Positions 43,891 through 56,722 of a stretch of DNA of 64,000 bases are shown piece by piece. Each line of letters opens with the position of its first letter. The stretch's first letter is position 1. The position numbers and the translations under genes are program-made. Below the pieces are notes generated by a model, which was not told where the DNA came from, ran no database searches, and was given only the letters and a program-made list of their open reading frames with translations. Source of the stretch: Melampsora larici-populina 98AG31 (Eukaryota; Basidiomycota; Pucciniomycetes; Pucciniales; Melampsoraceae); NCBI RefSeq assembly GCF_000204055.1, contig NW_006768821.1, positions 43,133 to 107,132 on the forward strand, written 5' to 3'.

Positions 43891-46419
43891 TGGCCTTTTT
43901 TCCTTTCCTCTTGCATGTCATATCATTTATACACATATTTGTAATGCGCAAAATAACCCCATAAAGGATAGCTTTTTGGTATTATTGATGTGATTTGAAA
44001 AGAGCACAGACATCTTTTGGCATATTGGTTATCATTCAAGGGACCGCCTAAGATGAAAATAGCTTCCAATGACTAAAGATGGAAGTCATACTTGATTTAC
44101 AAGAGGAAAAAGAGCTTGAACTCATGATGGTAATCGGATCAAACTCCTATGTTGTGTATGTATCCCTAACTCAATCTTGAGTCTCTTAAGTCTTTGTCTT
44201 TACCAGAATAATCATACTCATCAATCTTCACCCTTTCAGATTTCCCTTAGATATGAGACACATTTGCTTCTGTCCTTTCCTACTGCAGAATCACTTGACA
44301 ACCCCCAAAATGAGCCGCACAGCCCAGAGGGATTTTGTTCGGCCGCTTCAGTGGATTCTCTTGTGCAACCTGATTGGCTGTGTGTTTCTGTAACACTTTG
44401 TGGATCTTCAGATCCTTAAGCCTCAGTCTGTGAATGCCAGGCAATAAATGCTTGTGTACCTACACCGTTTGTGTGTAGTTTGAGATTACCTGGCGTTGGG
44501 CACATTTCTTGTGGACACAGTGTGATTAACATGGTACATGCAAGCCACAAGTTCACAATCATTTCTTCAGTTTCAATTTTTTCCTTAGCAGCTAGGTTGG
44601 TTGCTCAATTAGTGGTGATAATATTGGTCATTGCTGTGGTGATAGAAGAGGTGATCTTTTCTTGGGTTTGGGCAGAGCTTGGGTCACTCTCCCCTAGTTC
44701 TTTGGTGGAAAGACAAGAAGCTATACAATGAGGCCCAAGTAGGCTTAAGTTATAGAGCCAGGGATCTCTTTACCACTGGTTTCACAACACTTCTTGGAGA
44801 TATCAACAGAGGCAGAGAGGGGTGGTATAGAATGTATGTTAGTGAAATTACTAAACACCGGGGTATAGTTATTTTGAGTAGAAGTTGGATCATCTTGTAA
44901 ATTGGTATCAATTGTTTCTTCCCAAGTATGAGTTATAGCACTGTCTTTTGAGGTCTGAGAGGGCTGATTGTTGTTCAACTTGGTGAAAGAGGCCAAGCCC
45001 TGGACTTGATGACCTCCTAGCAATTCCTTCATGGCCAATGGTTCAGCTGACAATTGGTCTTGAACAATGGCCTCAAGCTCCTCATAAAACAGACATTCTA
45101 ATAGTATTTTCATTGAAGCAGATCATAAACAATCAGTGAGTTGAAACTTACATAGCTGCCTAATTCAACATACCTTGAAGAGGTCCATACACTTTCTTAT
45201 GACCTTGTCTCTTTGCAAATTTTAAAGCTAAGATCTCATTTTTTGATAAGTTTAACACAATGTTTTCACCGCCAATATCTTCTGCTAGATCACCCTCCCC
45301 AGTAGCAAATTGGATCTGGTTAGTCTCTCAAAACCACCCTTCAAGCTTTGAGATCTATGTATAACAAAAAAATTAAATAATCATTATGTCATACAATTAT
45401 TACAAACAAAAACCCACTGACTTTTGTAAAGGACACTTTGTCCTCACTTAAAGGAAAGGACTCGATGAGGGGATTGGGTTCACTTTGCCACGTAGTGGAC
45501 TTGAGGATTCTAGAACCCAAGTAACTGATATATTTATTGCCTGACTCCAAAGGTAATAGAGAATGAATCAGTTCTAAATTCCCTAAGGAGCCAGTACAGA
45601 TGGAGCGTCAAGTGAAAGTAAAAAGAACAATTGCTAAGTCTATCTGTTAAGTATCTAAGTTGAATATGTTTATATTAAATGTAGTATGTTTGTAGTGAGG
45701 TATGCATCATTACAACTTTCTTTTTATATCATCAATCTGATTTCATTACATGCCCCTTGCTTACAAGAAACTCTGCCACCCATTCACAGATCACATTTTT
45801 TGTTTTGGTGCACAGATCATTGTAATTTCCATATACACTACACCATTCCACAACAAGATCTAAATTGGTCTTGCCATCACTGTCTGGTGTGAAGCAGCTT
45901 TTTCTAGCCTTGTTGATGGGTGCCTCATTTTGTCATCATTGTGAGTGTCCTGACTAGCATCTTGAGTTTGAGTTTCACATTGAGTTTCATTTTGTTTATG
46001 ACCTTAAGACCCATTTTGAGACACATGAATAGATGTAGTTGTTTCAGTATACTTTTGGAAAGAAGTGTTTCAAGATTTTTGAGAAGGCAGATGAGAGGCT
46101 GCTGGATTTAGAGGTTGTCCTTGTGGCTTCTTGGGTGCGCCAGGACTGGCCATTGAGGCTGTAGGATGGTCGGCTGATTTGTGAGGTGAAAAGGTTGTGG
46201 TTTTTGGGTGATGATGTGGGGTTAGAACCATTTTTTGAATGGGTTTTTGTATCTACGGTTGGGTAGCCAATATCCGCCCAATTGGAAAAACCTGTCCAAA
46301 AAAAACATAAATCATACAGGTAGTCATGGGTGTTTTGCATAGGTTCTCAGGTTGTGTTTTGATGTTTTTGTAGCCCTTATACAACTGTTTCATCATATGC
46401 TGGATGTTGAGAGATAATT
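43891..46419. other. Degenerate AT-rich region, possible gene remnant at 44745-45320 (minus)
   Basis: The minus strand from about 45320 to 44745 reads a charged segment (FAKRQGHKKVYGPLQG) and, after an intron-like break, MKILLECLFYEELEAIVQDQ, ending near 44745. It could be a short acidic protein or a Harbinger accessory-gene remnant. I recognise neither. Nothing else in this stretch is supported. Confidence 0.3.
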
Positions 46420-46435
46420 AGGGGATACAAAGTAG

Positions 46436-46457
46436 AATCCGGGCACGTGCCCGGATT
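46436..46457. repeat. Perfect 22-bp palindrome in the left hAT copy 2 terminus
   Basis: aatccgggcac followed by its exact reverse complement. The right end has an imperfect counterpart at about 50749-50768. Confidence 0.9.
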
Positions 46458-47153
46458 TTTTTTGGCAGTAAATTCCGATTTTCTGGGCACAAGTCCGGGC
46501 CCAGAATTCAAATTTACTGCCAAAAATAATCTGGCAACACCCGACTCGCAGCGCAGACTGTGAGGCACAGTCTGTGCCTGCGCTGTAGCTCAGCGCTGGG
46601 ATTTTTCAGATTTTGGCCACTGCGCGTTTTTGCAGCGCAGGGGCTTTTTGAATTTTGGGCACTGCGCGTTTTCGCAGCGCAGTGGCCTCACTTGATGGTG
46701 AAACTGTGCCAACTGCGCTCATTCTTACATACATACAGTGAGATGTTGAGGAAGGGGTGGGGAGGTTTTTAATCGCTCCTCTATGATTTTGTACAAATGC
46801 TCTTAGTACTTAGGTACTTATCTAGACTTTTTTGTTCTTGACTTGAGAATGGATCGATTCATGGATCAAGGTGAAGGGAGAGGAGTTATTGAAATAAAAT
46901 AAAGGTGACATTTTGTCATCCTTCCATTCTTACGGGCATCTTGATCAAGGAAGAGATTTGAATAACCTCTTGGCCATGATATCACTTGTATGTCATAGAT
47001 AGGTATGAGTCGTGAATCGTGATTGATAAAGACCCGCTCCCTGCTGATAAACTTGGTCATCACACAATTCCAGCTCGTTTTTTACAAACATATGTCCCCT
47101 TGATTACCCCTTTTAATATACTATTGTAGTAAAACTCATTATCACTTTCCAAA

Positions 47154-50100
47154 ATGTCCTCTAAATCCAAGAAATCAAAAGCATCCTTTTCTTCTAAGAA
47201 ACAAGCTAATTCAAATTCTAAGGTTACAAAGCCTTCTAATCCTAGAGTTACTACTTCTTCTCAAAAGCCAGATGGAGATACTACCACAATTGTTTTAGAT
47301 GTAGACTCTGATGATGAGAATTATGTAACAGAAAAGGAACTCAAAGATGAAGAAGAAGAAGCCGAAAATTCATTTGAAAGCACTCCGTCTAAAACAGATG
47401 GCAAACGAACTTGTCAATCTCCAAAAGCGTCAAAGTCTAAGGCAGTCAAAAAAGGAAAGGCAAAAAGAGTTCGAAAGTCACAAGTATGTAACTTTTTTCA
47501 TCTAAACTCAATCCTTATCCAAAACCCGCTGACTGAAAAACCCCAATCAGAATTACAAAATGCCTGACAACGTAGATGCCGATCAAGACTCTGATGTTGA
47601 TGTTCAAAGTTTGAAGTCTGAAACTCACTTTGATCCTATCAAAAGTTACTACGGCAAAGAACTTGTGCTTGGACCAAGGCAAGTAAGTCAAGTATTGCAC
47701 AATCTTCAATGAGATTGTTTGGTTCCGTTGTTTGCTTACTTAGTGCTTGGTTTCATCAGAAAGAAGGTGAAGAACCCAGGTGCCGTACATGCTTGTGGTG
47801 TGGTGAAATATTCACGGATGGCGACAAGAGTCGTTGGAATCTTACGGAGCATTGAGACGGTGGAAGTAACCGCAAGCCCTGTAAAAAAAGAGAGCGGGCC
47901 ATTGAAGCAGGTGCCAAACTCCCTCCTACCTGGCAGGAGAAGAAGGCAGAGTTGGCACGAGCAGAGGTGCAGAAAGAAGTAGGAAGTCACACTCTTGATG
48001 CTTTTCTTGAGTTGCCTAAATTTTCTGTTGGGTTACTCAACACAATCTTAGTTTTATGGCTCCTACGTAACTGCATTCCATGGCTACGCATGGAGGATAC
48101 ATACCTTCAGGCTGCTTTTGTGCTTTGCAATCCAGCAGCAAAGTTATGGTCAGCTTCATGGTCAGCTCGACAGGCAATGACCTACTTTGAAGAATTCCAC
48201 AACAAGTTAATTGGTACTCTGCAAGTGAGTGTTTGCACGTTCTGATATGTTTATCTTTACTGTAATTGAAAAGAATACATATATGTTTGGTATAGGATTT
48301 GTCTTCGAAAATTTGTGTCATTCATGATGTTTGGACAACAAAGGGGGGAAAGCGAGCGTTTATTGGGGTTGCTGTGTCATATATTGACAAAGACTTCAAG
48401 TTTCACGTGCTGCATTTGACATTGAAGCTTGTTGCATGGAATCACTATGGTGTCCTACTGGCTTGACCAGTTGGACGATTCCTGATACGACATGGGTTGC
48501 ATAAAAAGATAAGTGATCTAATTTTGTTTTTTTTATTTGTACATCATGCGGATCAACTTTTGGGCTTATCAATGTTTCAATATAACACATGGTTGCCCAA
48601 ACAACCGATTCAGGATCAAGCAATCCAGTCTTGGCTCAAGAACTTGAGAAGATGTTCTTGGATGCTGAAGATCCACATTATTGGAACTCGAAGCGCAACC
48701 AAATTAGATGTTACTGTCATAAACTTGCTCTAACGGTCAAAGCTGGCTTGGATACGATTGGATTTCAAGCTGGTCCAACAAAACCAACAGCACCGACTGG
48801 CAAAAGACTCCGACTTTTGTTACCAGATGATTCCTTGCCACCACCCAAAATCGTTCTTGCAGATGGCACAACTGTTCAAGATGAAAAGGATGTTAATGAA
48901 GAGGAAGAATCACCAGATGACATTACAGGTGATCCTACTCATGTCACCGATGACAACTCCGAAGGCGAAGATGATCACAACGGTCCAGATTACAAAGACC
49001 AACGGCCTGATGCTGATCTAGTACCCCGAGCTCTGACCAAGGTCAGTCTGTTTCATAATCATTTTCCGAATCCATTCCGTACTTTGAGCTTGGTCATGTT
49101 GATTTAAAATAATACATGTGTTATCACAGGTTCGAAGGATCAATAAGTTGATCACGTCAAGTGCTCCTCGAATCAACCATTTTCAGGCTACAGCTCAACA
49201 ACTATCTTATAAAGGACCCGGATTGATTGGAGCTCATGGCCAAAGATGGAACATCTGGTATGATGCTCAATCCCGCTGCTGCCAAGCAAAACAGGTAAGT
49301 GACGACTTAATTGTATAATGAGCATTGTAATAGATGAATTGTGTATTTTTCAGGTAATCAATTTTATGATCAGTTCGGATCAAGAAGGCTATTATGAAGG
49401 TATTACCATCATCCCTGACGAATGGAAAGGGGTTGAGGCGCTCAATAAGGTTCTTGAGGTATGTTATTGATTTGTTCTTTTAGGTCGCAACTTACATACA
49501 TACTGATATTTGTTTAATCAGTCATAGGTCTTTCTACTCTCCACTAAGAAGATGGAAGTTGACGGACCAACAGCTGGGTCCATCCTATTTCAATACTTGA
49601 CATTGATCAGCATATTAACAACGATGAAGAACGAAACACCTCACCTGGCGATTTCAACAATGATTGGTGCGATGACCAACCAGCTTCGACTGTACCAAAC
49701 TGAGTCGTTACATTGTGATCCTGTCATCTTAGCCACACTTCTCAACCCACGTTATCGTCTCATTTTCTTCCCCCAGAAGTATCCAACATACGCCACCCAA
49801 CGCCGAACACCTTTTTCGACAGGCTCTTTCCTCCCTCGGAGGAGAAGATCACAACGAGCAAGATAAGGAGACTCAGGATGTTGAACCTGAATCATTCAAA
49901 TCATGTGATCCTTTTGAAGAAAACGGGGCCTTTGAAGCCAGTTCAACTGTACAACTGAGCAGTGACGACGAGATCGATCAGTATCTTTCAGGAAAATATC
50001 CATGTAATGGTGACATCTTGGAATGGTGGCGAGTAAGTTCTTTGCTTACTCTCAATCAATTAAACAATTTCATATTGTACTTACTCATTGATCTTTTCAG

Positions 50101-50385
50101 TTCAATCAAAAGTCTTTCCCAAGACTTGCTCGGCTAGCTCGCAATTATCTATGCTGTATGGGTACCTCGTGTACAGTAGAGAGGACGTTTTCCACAGCTG
50201 CTCACATCTGTACTAGCAGCAGGGGTGGCCTTATCTCAAGAACAATAGAACGGGCAGTAGGTGTGTGTCAATGGCTTAAACAGGGTTTCTTTCCAGGTGG
50301 TGAAATTGGAAAGGCTGTCACGGCTGTCGAAAAGCTTGCCAAGAATTTGACCAAGAAAAAGAAAGCCGACAATTCAAGCAAGTGA
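47154..50385 (+). pseudogene. hAT-family transposase, copy 2, with two stops and a frameshift
   Basis: The same exon plan as copy 1. Start MSSKSKKSKASFSS at 47154, a Lys/Ser-rich N-terminus; BED-like finger CRTCLWCGEIF...NLTEH broken by TGA at 47853-47855 where copy 1 has CGG (Arg); catalytic part DVWTTKGGKRAFIGVAVSYI; second TGA at 48464-48466 in LKLVAWNHYGVLLA; an AT-AC intron (48509-48588); TDSGSSN and CYCHKLALTVKAGL; a frameshift near 49785-49795, between RYRLIFFPQKYPTY and NAEHLFRQALSSLG; and the dimerisation end LARLARNYLCC with TVERTFSTAA. The lesions make a functional transposase unlikely, though intact relatives could still mobilise the ends. Confidence 0.82.
48509..48588 (+). other. 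AT-AC intron in hAT copy 2
   Basis: Exon ...CATAAAAAG, intron ATAAGT...AACAC, exon ATGGTTGCCCAAACA. It lies at the same codon (Lys-Lys/Met) as the 9067-9186 intron of copy 1, but the intron sequences are different. Confidence 0.7.
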
Positions 50386-50785
50386 AGGTTTGGCTTGCTT
50401 TTCTGCGATCTAATCTTTTATCTAATCTTTTTCTCTAAAAGTTCGATTCCTTTTGCTTCTTTGTATGCCAACGTCCTTTTTGATTTGTATGCCCTCTTAT
50501 TTCATTATACATATGCCAGCTTTTTATACTTTCTTTTACAATGAAACAAGTCTTGTTCACCGCTCCTGATATCGCAGTTTTTTGCCCACTGCGCTGCGCT
50601 GGACTGCTCTGTAGAGCAGCGCAGGGGCCTACCAGAATTTGGATAACTGCGGCTCAGCGCAGCGCAGTGGGTTTGCCAAAATCCGCTTTTTCTGGCGCAG
50701 CCCAGTTTAGCACATTCTGCGCTGTACTGCGCTGAGGTCGGGTGTTGAATCTGGGCATGCGCCCGGATTCTACTTTGTATCCCCT

Positions 50786-51533
50786 TAACCAAGTTTTACT
50801 ACCTTGAAGAAAATTGAACTTCCAAGTTTACCAATGAAGAGCTAAAATGCAGTCTTTGCTGGAGTCAACAAATGTTGAATGAGAAAATGAATACCTTCTT
50901 AAGGGCTTCTCTTTGTGAGTAGGTATGACTCGAATACTGAAGAGAAATCAGATGATTGTATCACAATTGAGATACATCCATGCTGGTCTCAAGGGAAATG
51001 AGAAAGGAAGTGGATGATTTGAGATTTGAGAGAATATTCAAACTCACTCAACAATTGGAATGATCAATCACGTAGAAATTTACTCCCAATGTGGCCAGAG
51101 AAGTAGCGCTCAGCACATAGAAGGGAAGCCAAAGTGATACGTCGGTTGAATCCTTGCTAGAATTTGCAAGATATAGCATACTAATCAAAATCATTCAGCT
51201 GCACTAAAAGAAAATGATGTAAGGTGCATCTTTTGTTGAAATCTATGATCAAACAAGATTCCCAAACATGTGATCAAAATTGTCCTTGTAAATCACTCAT
51301 TTTTCCATATTTGAAGGATACACAGTCCGAAATCATTACGTACATCCAGCCCAACATAAAAGATGTTTCATTTTGAAAATTAAAGATATCGGCACATAAG
51401 GTTGAGTACAAAATGAGCGCAATGATAAGAAAAAAAAGAAAAAAAGGACAGACATGATCATTGCATCATATGACATCATACAGATAATTGCTGAGGATCA
51501 CCCACAAGATGAAGGGCTGTAGGGTACAAAATC
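50786..51533. other. Spacer between hAT copy 2 and the F-box gene
   Basis: No supported gene or repeat. Confidence 0.45.
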
Positions 51534-53168
51534 TCAAAAACCACTTAATTTGATACCCTTAGACCTGCAAAATTCTTCCAATGGAAAGAGTGCAGAAGCT
51601 GAAACCGAGTCAATTGGATTCTGGTCTGTTTTTATCAAAACTATCTTCTGGAGCCTATGGAATTCATTTGTGGTAATGAAGTCTGAGACTGCTGACAGTT
51701 CATCTGCCTGTCCATCTGGCATTTCTTCTGTGGTGCTGGTACAGAGAACGAATGTGAGTTGAACAAGGTTTTTACAAGATGAAAAACACTGGATATAGTG
51801 GGATTTGGAATGAGACTGTATAGTGAGATGTGTCAACCCCAGAAGATAAAATTGATTGCGCCTAGGGTCGAAGTCCAAAATGTCTTCACGTAGGGAGGGA
51901 TCCTCATATTCATATAATTTCAGTGTGAAATGTGTTAGGTGAGGTGCCCAAGAACTGATCAATTGAGGTATATGTGGTAATTTCAGGCCGGGACAATTTC
52001 TAATCACGAGATCGACTAAATTCGGAGGTCCTGTACAACTTCCCTGCAAGATTTCTATTCCACGCACGTAACTTAGAACAAGCCTCTTGAGGTTCTTGCA
52101 ATTTGAAAAACAGGCAGCAAGGTTTCGATCAACCTGTTCCAGATTATCAAGTGAAATAAGCGAGAGATGGAGTGATTCGAGGAGTTTTATATTTGTGATG
52201 GATTGAATAAAGAATCTTGGGAGCCTTGCCGAGCTACAACCCATTACCTTGAGATGTTGAAGACTTGCAAGATTTGAAAATAATGAAGTAAAGTAAGAAG
52301 TCGAGCTATGAATCTCTTCTGATGTAGGATACCTGAAGTCATGAACACAACAGAGATTGAGGGTTGTGATTTTTTTACAATGAGAAAGTAACTTGACAAG
52401 ATCTTCGGCATTGACAGCTTTTGTTCCAAATAGCACCATGTCGTGTTCGACTTCAAGGATAGCTTTCTGAACGGGGGTTGCAAGTTTGCTAAAAGATAAC
52501 TCAGAGCCATACATAGGTTTATGATGCTCTGATATATCGACTGTGCCTATATCGGATGATTTCATTGTATGTGGATGTAGACTTTCGTCTCGGGTACCTA
52601 GCTGAACGGAAAGGAGGTTTGGTATTTTAAGCCAGTTCCTATCTACTTGTACATCCAATTTTCTAACATAAGATCCATGTTTCGGTAAGAGTTCTTGATT
52701 CCAGAAGCTAATTACACTAGTAAGGTCAGCCCAAAACTGAAGGGACTAGAACAACCAAGCAAAGAAAGGATGATCGTCAGTATATACTCGTGATCCGTCT
52801 AGATGCTCAGTATGTCCAATGAGTCAAATTGAGCTCACCTGCCATATGATAGGACGACAGAGAGAATAAATCCTACGATTAACAACAGAAAAAGATTGCA
52901 AGCTATTGAAGATCGGAGATTCTGGGTTGTATCGATATATTGCGGCTATCGCGGTGTCATATGTGCTCCCAGTATAATCTGAATATACCACACTGATTGA
53001 CTGGTTAATCTTCCGTTGATAATGAACAGAATAGCTACGTTCATTGCGAAGACATTCTATAATTTCAAGAAGTATCTCATCTGGTAGGTTAGAAATCAAA
53101 TCTTTGTGGGTCTCAATAGTTCCTCTTGTTCTGATAGATCGTCTCTTTGATTTTCGTGGGTTGTTCAT
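51534..53168 (-). CDS. F-box protein with LRR-like region
   Basis: Two exons, 53168-52839 and 52745-51534, total 513 aa. The start MNNPRKSKRRSIRTRG is basic. The F-box follows (ISNLPDEILLEIIECL at about residues 25-40, and a later SFSVVNRRIYSLCRPIIW that completes it), the Skp1-binding part of an SCF ubiquitin ligase. The second exon has irregular Leu-rich segments (LHLSLISLDNLE, CKNLKRLVLSYVRG, NLVDLVIRNCPGL, GLTHLTIQS) typical of substrate-binding LRRs. The intron is GTGAGC...TTCTAG. Such F-box/LRR genes form large families in rusts; the substrate is unknown. No lesion seen. Confidence 0.8.
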
Positions 53169-54205
53169 CTTGATCAGTTGTTTTGGACTATATTCGGCTC
53201 AAGCCTGAAAGGTGATGATGAACATGAAGTGTAATAGCGAAATGGTGACCGACCCTGATGGCGCATCAAATCGATCGATCTGATTCCCTTCTTATGTCTA
53301 TTTATTTACCTTAACCTAGGGCTATGTAGTATGACCCCTGACCCGTCACCCTGCACCTCCAAGGCTGGCAGCAAGTCCGGGTCAGACCTGGAAGCCACCC
53401 GGAGGGGCTCCGGATCCATATCAATCTTTTGGGTACAAACTCCCACCGGAGTCCCAGTTCTCGATTAGGTGGCCGATCCTTTATGGTATTCTAGTCCTAC
53501 CTATCATTTGTAGTAGTTTAAATAATTAGTGTCGTATGCAAATAAGCCCCAAATCACTTAGAAAAAAACTTCTGGGTCTCCCCTCCCATTCTATTGCAAA
53601 ACAAAAATGGTTTTGAATCAACATCAAAACGTGCTTTGTTGCACTTTGTTTGACTTCAAAGCCTGAATATGAAATTCACTATCAAAATTATTCAAGTAAA
53701 GAGCATTGGATATTCTTTGAGAATGGTGAGAGTATATCAACGCAGCACACTGGAGATAAAAGACTTTTGAAAAGTGAAATAAATGGACTCTGAGGAGAAT
53801 GAATGAAAGAAGTAAATGTGGCACGCGTCAAAAGGACCATGAGGGATGCTGACAAAATAGTGGAAAAGGAAACATATAAACTAATATTGAATTTAGTCCA
53901 GCAAAAGTGAGAGGTATCGGGTCCCCGCCAAGTTCCACCCTCAGAAGCACTGCAACCTAAGCTGCAATGCTTGAATCAGGGCTGCCAGGGAGTGTGTTTG
54001 CGTATTTAAGATAACTTAAGAGACGATATAATTCAAAATAATCACAATAAGTCCTCCTTAGAACTCACAATAAGTGAATATATACAAACAGGGAAATTGA
54101 AAAATGTTTACAATAAATCTCAAGAAGAAACAATCACTGATTATTTGTGAAACAACACTTTGAAATTATACTAACAAAAACTAATCCCAAAGGTATAAAA
54201 TAATT
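53169..54205. other. Intergenic region with a GC-rich patch
   Basis: Bases 53330-53480 are C/G-rich (cccgtcaccctgcacctcc and ccggaggggctccggatcc), unlike the AT-rich surroundings; this could be a small non-autonomous element. No gene is supported. Confidence 0.4.
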
Positions 54206-54955
54206 CTAATGTTTTGGTTTGTGCTCTCCTTCTTGCTTCTCACATGGTTCTTCTGGTCCTTTCTTTTCTGGTTTCTCCGATCCTTCTTTCTTCTCTTCAT
54301 GCTCGGGTTTTCCTTCACCTTCTTTGCAATCAGGTTTTTTCTCCGGACTTTGTTCCTGATGGATGTAAAAGAGATAAGAAAAAAGGATCAATGTGATTGA
54401 TGAGATTATTGGCCTTATGAACGCTACTCACGGATCCTCCCTCTGCGCCTTCTTTCTTTTCGGGGCATGGTTTTTCTTGCTCTCCTTTGGGTTTTTTATC
54501 CGGGCTATGTTCCTGCTGGATGTGAAAGAGTCAGAGATTGTGTTGATACAACTATGATCTTATAAACGCTACTCACAGAGCCTGCCTCTGCGCCTTCCTT
54601 CTTTTCGGGGCATGGTTTTTCTTTTTCTCCTTCCGGTGTTTTCTCTGGACCGTGTTCCTGATAGATGAGAGAGGGATAAGAAATTGATTACATTCAATTC
54701 GATTTCAGTACAACTTACTTCTTTGCTTTCAGGTTTTCCTTGGCCTTCTTTCTGTTCTTCCTTCTCGGGGCAATCTGATTTTTCATGGCCCTTTGCGCCC
54801 TCTTCTTCGCCTCTTCTTGACATTCTCATGTTTGATAGAGTAGCACTGCTTGAATCGTAACGGTTGAATCCAATACCAGTTGGACGCGCCAAAGTTTGAT
54901 GAAGAATGAAAGGTGAAATAAAGAGCAAAAGAACGACGAAGTGTAATTTCAACAT
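54206..54955 (-). CDS. Small secreted Glu/Lys/Pro-rich protein with duplicated exons
   Basis: Four exons: 54955-54719, 54657-54577, 54512-54432 and 54355-54206; 182 aa. Exon 1 gives MLKLHFVVLLLFISPFILHQ and a signal peptide ending near LARP. The remainder is very hydrophilic. Exons 2 and 3 are both 81 bp and encode near-identical units (EHGPEKTPEGEKEKPCPEKK and EHSPDKKPKGEQEKPCPEKK), and their donors share gtgagtagcgtt; exon 4 begins with the same pattern (EQSPEKKPDCKEGEGKPEHE) and ends KPKH. Each unit keeps one CP pair. It is probably disordered. No family is recognised; a cell-wall or effector role is only a guess. Confidence 0.75.
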
Positions 54956-56722
54956 GTTGATTGGTTTAGGACTTCAAAAAAAGTAAAGGATTAAGTAAAT
55001 TCTTGAGAAAAGCGATAAAGAAAATTTTGATATGTGATTTGTTTTGTTTTTGAAGCCTGCTTCAATGTGTATGAGTGCGAGTGATGAACAATAAGAGCTT
55101 TCAATTCCAGGATTGAGGTCACTCTTTATAGGCGATAGCGAGCAGGTGACGGTTGATGCCACCATCATTTCATATTCAATTCCTCTGGTAAACCGATCGT
55201 GTTCAGGATTGATCAGTTCAAAGGTGATCGGAACAAGTCACTAACCTCTTAAGCCATCACGTCCTCGTGAGGAGTATCATCTCGTCCTTTCAATTGGTGA
55301 GCCTCTGCGAGCCTTCGATGCTCTTTGCTCTCTGTGTAACTAATGCAATATACCATTCCATCGGAGATGCATGTATCACAGACCATACCGATCAAAATAC
55401 TACTGTATTCTAGGCTACTTGCAAATATCAGTGATGATGTTGTACAAGGTGGCAAAGTGGAATAATGTCCGGATGAAGAACTGTGTTGAAAGTCTCGGTC
55501 TGTTTTTCGGTCTTTTTCTTCTAATCCCCGATTTTGTAAATGATGATGTCATGTTCCAATATACCAATTTATTGAATACGCGCAGATCAAACCCATCAAA
55601 ACCGTAGCTCCTTGGCAAGCATCTTCATCATGAGCAAGAATGGTCTATGACTGATAGCGTCGTTGAAGGATGCATAATTGAATGGACTGATCGCCATTTC
55701 TAGTAAATTATACTGATGATTTGTCCTGGTAGAGCACACAAATCAAAACAACATGTGATCGGACGGACGGAAACTCAACAAAGGCCCTCACTCTCGCTCA
55801 CAAGTGCATAATTGAGTCGAGCGAGGGGGAGGGATATCTTCGACTTTGTACCACACGCGTGGGGTACCAACTCATAGAGGATAGAGGTGAAGTCAACATC
55901 TGAGGATATAGCCAAAGAGGTTGAAGCAGAAGGAAACTTTATGCTCCAAGACGAAAAGACTTTATTCAACGTTCAAAAGCTTTATAATTCGACTTGAAAC
56001 TGACAAGATGGTTCTTGAATTGTTGGCACGCGAGGTGACTGAAAACCCCACAAGTTGAGATTGTAAGGAATGTACCGGTGATGGATGGTTTGCCAGACAT
56101 AGTTTCATGTTGCATGGTTCCCATCTTGTGCGGAAGGAGGCAGACCTATCGTGCAAGTGACATGCCGATGGTTTGCAAGGGTCGGTTCAAGGTTTGAGTT
56201 GGTCTTTCTGATATCACCGTCCCCATCTGTAAGCGTGCTCAGGGAGCCTCAAGGGTGCTCGGCTTGAAGTGAACACAATCTTGCATTGTATCAAGGTTGG
56301 CAAGCAGATGAGAACAATCACAAGACTGATGACTTCAATGAAAATAATCCAGAGCAATTACGAGCGGCGTCTGGAAACCTTGTCAGTTTAGCCTGCTGGG
56401 GAGGTAAGATATGCACCTATGAAGAACAACAGATTATCTGGATAATTTGTTGGACGCGCTCAAGATATGGAATCGGGCTGAGGACCCTCATGGCAATGCA
56501 CGGTGGCAAAATTGGCTGCAAAGAAGCAGACGGGAAAGGAGACTGAGCACGCCAGTCGTAACTTTTGTATAGGTCGTTGAGAATTTGCATTGCATCAGGT
56601 GGTAAAATGTCCAGCTCCCAATCCAAGCCCTGCGAGCTGGGGTGGTTGGTATAAGCGTGCGAAGGCTATTTGATACGACAGGCATTTAGATAGGATGCGA
56701 AGAGGCAAGGATGACAACGAGC
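54956..56722. other. Intergenic, no supported gene
   Basis: Minus-strand ORFs at 55618-55415 and 55455-55249 might be exons of a small membrane-like protein, but they do not join convincingly and I recognise no domain. The promoter of the secreted gene lies just upstream of 54955. Confidence 0.4.

Larger units (their letters stand above)
46420..50785 (+). mobile_element. hAT DNA transposon, copy 2, broken
   Basis: Terminal inverted repeats of about 25 bp: aggggatacaaagtagaatc at 46420-46439 mirrored at 50766-50785, continuing into the palindromic ccgggc...gcccgg. I find no matching target duplication. Both subterminal regions (46530-46690 and 50580-50740) are packed with gcagcgcag/ctgcgctg motifs. 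The transposase gene carries nonsense and frameshift lesions. Bases 46420-47153 and 50386-50785 are non-coding ends. Confidence 0.85.

Noticed and set aside
46419..50794. 8-bp target duplication for hAT copy 2
   Set aside because: Flanks on the two sides do not match at any sensible offset; not reported.
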